A stretch of DNA of 64,000 nt from Chelatococcus sp. YT9 (lineage in GTDB: Bacteria; Pseudomonadota; Alphaproteobacteria; Rhizobiales; Beijerinckiaceae): the NCBI RefSeq assembly GCF_018398315.1, contig NZ_JAHBRW010000001.1:2166001-2230000 (forward strand). Reading direction: 5' to 3'. The notes under the pieces were generated by a model. The model was not told the DNA's origin. It was given only the letters and a program-made list of their open reading frames with translations, and did not search any database. Below, piece after piece: positions 60,078 to 64,000 of the stretch; within the stretch, counting starts at the first letter, position 1, and every line of letters starts with the position of its first letter. The position numbers and the translations under genes were made by a program.

Positions 60078-60559
60078 TCGAAAATCTCCATCAGCAGTCC
60101 TTCGTACCGGTTCTTAACGATCGCGCCCCAGTCGTCGTCGTCGTAAAGATCGAGGACATGGATGATCAGCGTGCCATCAGCGGGGTCTAGGCTGACCCAG
60201 GCCGTGCCGGGAGTCGCTGTCAGGATGCAGGCAAGCGCCGCCAAGCCATAGGGGGAGCGCATCTCCAGCGGAATGGCGACGAAGCCGGCCCGCCGCGTCG
60301 ACTTCGGGTTCAAGATGGCCCGCGTGACATTCATGTTCGATCGGACAATGTCGATCAGTGTCCTGCCGATCAGACGCAGCAACGCCCACGGCCTGCGAAG
60401 GCGGAGTGGCGGCACGTCGAGGCGCGTCAGGACAAGCGGACCTAGCACTGCGCAGATCACACCGAGCATAATCTGGCCTGGCGAGACACTCTGGTTGAGG
60501 ATCAGCCACATCGCCAGGAGCAAGAGGGAAATGAGCGGGTAGGGAAGCACGCGCGTCAT
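60074..60559 (-). CDS. mnhE: Mrp Na+/H+ antiporter subunit E
   Basis: 161 residues from ATG 60559. MnhE pattern: ISLLLLAMWLILNQSVSPGQ, IVRSNMNVTRAILNPKSTRR, LACILTATPGTAWVSLDPAD, and HVLDLYDDDDWGAIVKNRYE at the C-terminus. The longer ORF is the reading frame behind mnhD. Coupled to mnhD by ATGA. Confidence 0.93.
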   Translation of the reverse strand: MTRVLPYPLISLLLLAMWLILNQSVSPGQIMLGVICAVLGPLVLTRLDVPPLRLRRPWALLRLIGRTLIDIVRSNMNVTRAILNPKSTRRAGFVAIPLEMRSPYGLAALACILTATPGTAWVSLDPADGTLIIHVLDLYDDDDWGAIVKNRYEGLLMEIFE

Positions 60560-62205
60560 GGCGTGCCTCCGGCCGCTTCGGTCTTGTTTGCTGCCGGGCC
60601 GGTCGCGTCCGGCCTTGCGGGCGGAGCGGCGAAGACCGCGCCGATATAGGCACCGGGACGGTGCAGGGCCTCCGCGGTCATCTGCATGTAACGCATGGCG
60701 CCGCCGGCTTGTACGGTGAGCGCAATGCACAGGAAGAGTAGGATCGCGATCGGGGCGAGCTCGACCACACGCACATGGGGCAAGTCGCGTTCGATGGAGG
60801 CCCAGAATGTGCGGATCCCGGCGCGTGTCATCGCGATGAGCGTCGCCAGCCCTGACATCAGGATCGTCGCGAACACGGCCCACGCGCCCCAGCTCACCGG
60901 GGAGCCTCGCGTCGGGTCGACAAGCGCTGAGAGGATGGCGAATTTGCCGACGAAGCCAGACAACGGCGGCAGGCCGGACAAAAGCACCGCACAGGCGATA
61001 AAGGCTGAGCCGAGGAGCGCCATGATCGCCGGGATGGCAATACCGACCTCGTCCTCCTCAAGTTCATCGGGATCATCGAGGCCATAGGCCTCCATCGTCA
61101 CGGCGAGCACGTCGTCGGCCGGGGCGCGGCCACGCTCCACGAGCTCGATGAGCAGGAAAAAGGCGGCGATCGCAAGTGTCGATGAGACGAGATAGAACAG
61201 CGCGCCGCTCGTCACCGCCGCGCCACCGATGCCTATGGCCGCCAGCAGGGTGCCTGACGAGACCAGCACACTGAAGCCCGCGAGCCTGGCCATTTCCTGC
61301 GATGCCATGATCCCGATCATGCCGAAGAGGATGGTGGCGATGCCGCCGACCAGCAACCAGTCGCCCCCGAAAAGCAGCGAGACGTCGTCTTCGCCCGATG
61401 ACATCAGGAAGCCAAGCCGCAAGACTGCGTAGACGCCAACCTTCGTGAGGACCGAGAACATCGCGGCGATCGGCGGGGATGCCGCAGCATAGGTGCTCGG
61501 CAGCCAGAATCCGAGCGGCCACATGGCCGATTTCACGAGGAAGGCGATACCCAGCACGGCCGCGCCGATCTCGAACAAGATGCGCTCGTCGGCCGGAAGG
61601 CCGGCAATCCGGGTAGCGAGCGCCGCCATGTTGAGCGTGCCGGCCGTGCCGTAGATCAGGCTCGCACCGATGAGGAACAGAAGCGAGGCCGCCAGGTTGA
61701 TGGCGATATAATGGAGACCGGCCTTCACGCGCGCCGGGCCGGATCCATGCAGTGCGAGCCCGTAGGAGGCGGCGAGCATCACCTCGAAGAAGACGAAGAG
61801 GTTGAAGAGGTCGCCGGTGAGGAACGCACCGTTCAACCCCATCAGGAGGAACTGAAACAGGGGGTGGAAATAGCTGCCGGCCTTGTGCCAGCGGGCAAGC
61901 GCGAACAGAAGCGTGGCACAGCCAAGGATGGCCGTGACGAGCAGCATCATGACCGATAGCCGGTCGGCGACCAGCACGATGCCGAACTGCGCGGGCCAGT
62001 TGCCGAGCAGATAGACATGGCCGCCGGCATCCTGCGCGCTCTCGAACCATACCAGCAGAATGGCAATAACGAGCAGCGCTAAAGTGGCGAGCACATTGAT
62101 GCCGGCCGCGACGAAGCGATTGCGTCCGTCAAGAAGCAGCATGAAGGCGCCGGCGACCAACGGGATGACGATCGGCGCGATGGTGAGATGCTCGAGCCAG
62201 TTCAC
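60556..62205 (-). CDS. mnhD: Mrp Na+/H+ antiporter subunit D
   Basis: 549 residues from a GTG at 62205 that overlaps the mnhC stop (GTGA). NuoM/NuoN-type proton channel subunit, about 14 helices: LTGDLFNLFVFFEVMLAASY, conserved Glu in helix 5, Lys in FLVKSAMWPLGFWLPSTYAA, and VSSTLAIAAFFLLIELVERG. The C-terminal tail of about 30 residues (PARPDATGPAANKTEAAGGT) is hydrophilic and unusual. Confidence 0.93.
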   Translation of the reverse strand: MNWLEHLTIAPIVIPLVAGAFMLLLDGRNRFVAAGINVLATLALLVIAILLVWFESAQDAGGHVYLLGNWPAQFGIVLVADRLSVMMLLVTAILGCATLLFALARWHKAGSYFHPLFQFLLMGLNGAFLTGDLFNLFVFFEVMLAASYGLALHGSGPARVKAGLHYIAINLAASLLFLIGASLIYGTAGTLNMAALATRIAGLPADERILFEIGAAVLGIAFLVKSAMWPLGFWLPSTYAAASPPIAAMFSVLTKVGVYAVLRLGFLMSSGEDDVSLLFGGDWLLVGGIATILFGMIGIMASQEMARLAGFSVLVSSGTLLAAIGIGGAAVTSGALFYLVSSTLAIAAFFLLIELVERGRAPADDVLAVTMEAYGLDDPDELEEDEVGIAIPAIMALLGSAFIACAVLLSGLPPLSGFVGKFAILSALVDPTRGSPVSWGAWAVFATILMSGLATLIAMTRAGIRTFWASIERDLPHVRVVELAPIAILLFLCIALTVQAGGAMRYMQMTAEALHRPGAYIGAVFAAPPARPDATGPAANKTEAAGGTP

Positions 62206-62546
62206 TGGTCTACCTCGCGACCATCGACATGATCGTTGCCGGTCAGGCCTCGCGATGCCAGCAGCACGACGAGGAACAGCGCCGTCATCGCAAAGCTGAT
62301 GACGATGGCAGTCAAGACCAGAGCCTGCGGCAGCGGGTCCGCATAGCGCGCGAGGTCGCCCGTGCCGGAGCTGCCGAGCACCGGCGGCGCGCCGGCGCGC
62401 AGCCGTCCCATCGCGAAGATGAAGAGATTGACCGCATAGGACATGAGCGACAGGCCGATGATGACCTGGAACGTACGCGGACGCAGAAGGAGCCAGATGC
62501 CTGAGCTGCAAAGCACGCCGATGGCGATGGCAATGACGAGTTCCAT
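62202..62546 (-). CDS. mnhC: Mrp Na+/H+ antiporter subunit C
   Basis: 114 residues, three helices, NuoK-like: GIWLLLRPRTFQVIIGLSLM, SYAVNLFIFAMGRL and DPLPQALVLTAIVISFAMTA. Start overlaps the mnhA/B stop (TGATG), end overlaps mnhD. Confidence 0.93.
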   Translation of the reverse strand: MELVIAIAIGVLCSSGIWLLLRPRTFQVIIGLSLMSYAVNLFIFAMGRLRAGAPPVLGSSGTGDLARYADPLPQALVLTAIVISFAMTALFLVVLLASRGLTGNDHVDGREVDQ

Positions 62547-64000
62547 CAGCGGGCCTCCTCCACGGCTTCAGCCTCGGCTGCCTTGGCGGCGGCCATGGCG
62601 CGGTAGACGCGGATGGACTGGTGGGCGAGGGCGATCAGAACCAGAACCGTGGCGCCCAGCACCAGCGAGAACACGCCGAAATCGAAGAAGAGCGCGCTTG
62701 CCAGTGGCACGCGGCCGAGCACCGGCAAATCCGCATACTGGAAGGCCGACGTGAGGAAGGGGCGACCCAAGGCAAGCGCTGCGACGCCGGTCGCGGCGGC
62801 AACCAGCAAGCCGGCGCCGATCCAGCGGACCGGCAGGATGCGCAGGCGAGCCTCCACCCACCGTGCGCCACCCGCCATGTACTGGAGGATGAAGGCGATG
62901 GCAAAGGTGAGCCCCGCGACAAAGCCGCCGCCGGGTGCGTCGTGGCCGCGCATGAAGAGAAACACGGCCATCATCGCGACCACTGGAAACAGTAGCCGCA
63001 TGATGAGGCCGGGCACAATCATGTAATGCGCTGCGATGCCGGTTTTTGGAGCATCATAGCGGTCGGCATCAAACTGGTTCTGGAACCGCTTCTGTCTGGG
63101 GGCTTCCACCGAAATGCGGGCGGGGCGGAAGCGGCGCAGCAGCGCGAAGACTGTGATGGCGACGATGCCGAGCACGGTGATCTCGCCCAGGGTATCGAAG
63201 CCGCGGAAGTCGACGAGGATGACGTTCACGACATTGCGGCCGCCGCCCTCGGTATATGCACGCTCGAGGAAATTGTTGGAGATGCTGTTGAGCTGCGGCC
63301 GGGTCATCACCGCATAGGCAACCGCCGCCAGGCCCGCGCCGCCGACGATGGCGATGATGAGATCCCGCAAGCGCCGCAACCGCGCGGCAAAGCTGATGGG
63401 CCCGGCATCCTCCAAGCGCTGCGGCAGCCAGCGCAGGCCGAGCAGGAGCAGAACGGTGGTGACGATTTCCACTAGAAGTTGGGTGAGTGCGAGATCCGGC
63501 GCCGACAGCCAAGCGAAGGTGATGCAGGTTGCAAGCCCTGCGCCACCCATGATGATCACGGCAGCGAGGCGATGGTATTTGGCCTGATAGGCTGCACCGA
63601 GCGCGCATCCGCAGCCGACCATCCATAGCAGCACGAAGCTTGGATCCACCGAGAAGGGCCAGTCGACGTCAAGCGACAGCGAACCCCTGAACAGGGGCCA
63701 AAGTCCCGCCAGAATGGCCACCGCCAGCAACAGTCGCAGTTGGGGCTGCAGCCGCGTGGTGCCGACGATATCGGCGATGCCGCGCGCCCAGCGCCATGAC
63801 AGCATGACGATGGCGCGCTCGAAAATGCGCTTGCCTTTGAGCTCTCGCAGGAGCGGCGCACCTTCGATGTTGCCTGAGAGGTAATTCTTCAGCGTAAAAT
63901 AGGTGATCACACCACCGATCAGCGCCACGAAGCTCATGATCAGCGCGAGGGTGAAGCCGTGCCACACGGCCAGGCTGTAAGATGGCAGATTGGGGCCGAG
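62546..64000 (-). CDS. mnhA: Mrp antiporter subunit A/B fusion (5' truncated)
   Basis: At least 484 C-terminal residues; the frame is open through the window edge, so the gene starts outside. The visible part has the MrpA C-terminal helices (IIMGGAGLATCITFAWLSAP, DLALTQLLVEIVTTVLLLLG, DFRGFDTLGEITVLGIVAIT) and then the MnhB-like domain (VVAMMAVFLFMRGHDAPGGG, FVAGLTFAIAFILQYMAGGA). The fusion of A and B is the normal form in alphaproteobacteria (PhaA-type). It pairs with MnhD as a proton channel subunit. Confidence 0.93.
   Translation of the reverse strand, partial: LGPNLPSYSLAVWHGFTLALIMSFVALIGGVITYFTLKNYLSGNIEGAPLLRELKGKRIFERAIVMLSWRWARGIADIVGTTRLQPQLRLLLAVAILAGLWPLFRGSLSLDVDWPFSVDPSFVLLWMVGCGCALGAAYQAKYHRLAAVIIMGGAGLATCITFAWLSAPDLALTQLLVEIVTTVLLLLGLRWLPQRLEDAGPISFAARLRRLRDLIIAIVGGAGLAAVAYAVMTRPQLNSISNNFLERAYTEGGGRNVVNVILVDFRGFDTLGEITVLGIVAITVFALLRRFRPARISVEAPRQKRFQNQFDADRYDAPKTGIAAHYMIVPGLIMRLLFPVVAMMAVFLFMRGHDAPGGGFVAGLTFAIAFILQYMAGGARWVEARLRILPVRWIGAGLLVAAATGVAALALGRPFLTSAFQYADLPVLGRVPLASALFFDFGVFSLVLGATVLVLIALAHQSIRVYRAMAAAKAAEAEAVEEAR

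Overview
The window is about 64 kb of GC-rich DNA from an alphaproteobacterium, most likely a Hyphomicrobiales (Rhizobiales) member. The yidC/engB neighbourhood, the Omp2b-like porin, the split Mrp antiporter and the dense GntR/IclR/ABC sugar-acid gene clusters all point that way. The genus cannot be fixed from the sequence alone. The window opens inside yidC and closes inside a large Mrp antiporter gene; both are truncated by the window edge.

Layout. 1-6.9 kb is core chromosome: yidC, a YceI-cytochrome b561 pair, engB, a flavin oxidoreductase of the lipoamide dehydrogenase fold that lacks redox cysteines, a sensor kinase and an Xat-type acetyltransferase. A tRNA-Arg(ACG) gene at 7239-7315 is the attachment site of a 17.3 kb mobile element. 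The element is bounded by a perfect 45-bp repeat (7271-7315 and 24580-24624). It carries an excisionase-integrase pair, an XRE-type regulator with a divergent operator, an unusual chain of palindromes, a proteasome-like Ntn hydrolase, an AT-richer three-gene operon (small protein, HELGH metalloprotein, dCTP deaminase/dUTPase-fold protein), a tail remnant (chaperone with a programmed -1 frameshift, then tape measure), an HEAGH metalloprotease, and a replication-like block (RepA-type ATPase beside GCGTCAGT iterons, and a ParB-like protein). There is no terminase, portal or capsid gene, so it is a cryptic prophage or a satellite-like element. A decayed second integrase just outside the right attachment site shows that a related element once used the same tRNA.

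25-34 kb holds a GST-like protein, an aromatic-ring FAD monooxygenase, a porin, a MarR regulator, a two-subunit CoA-transferase divergent from an IclR regulator, and an enolase-superfamily enzyme. 33.7-43.2 kb is an acid-sugar catabolic region: a polar-amino-acid-type ABC importer (ATPase, two permeases, binding protein), a GntR regulator, a UxaA-type dehydratase split over two genes, a RraA-like protein, a second enolase-superfamily dehydratase, a zinc alcohol dehydrogenase and an SDR. 43.3-52.2 kb has AlaX, a third enolase-superfamily enzyme with a GntR regulator, a carbohydrate ABC importer without its ATPase, an SDR, a GlcG/HbpS-like protein and a GMC oxidoreductase.

52.3-56.6 kb is an alcohol/aldehyde oxidation module: an AcoR-like regulator without an AAA+ domain, a perfect 14-bp palindrome, an aldehyde dehydrogenase, an alcohol dehydrogenase and a DUF779 protein, ended by a strong terminator. 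Two MFS transporters and a reverse-strand Mrp Na+/H+ antiporter operon (G, F, E, D, C, A/B read from left to right) complete the window.

The part most likely to hold undescribed biology is the cargo of the mobile element, 9.9-13.9 kb. All functions are inferred by reading motifs; no database search was possible.
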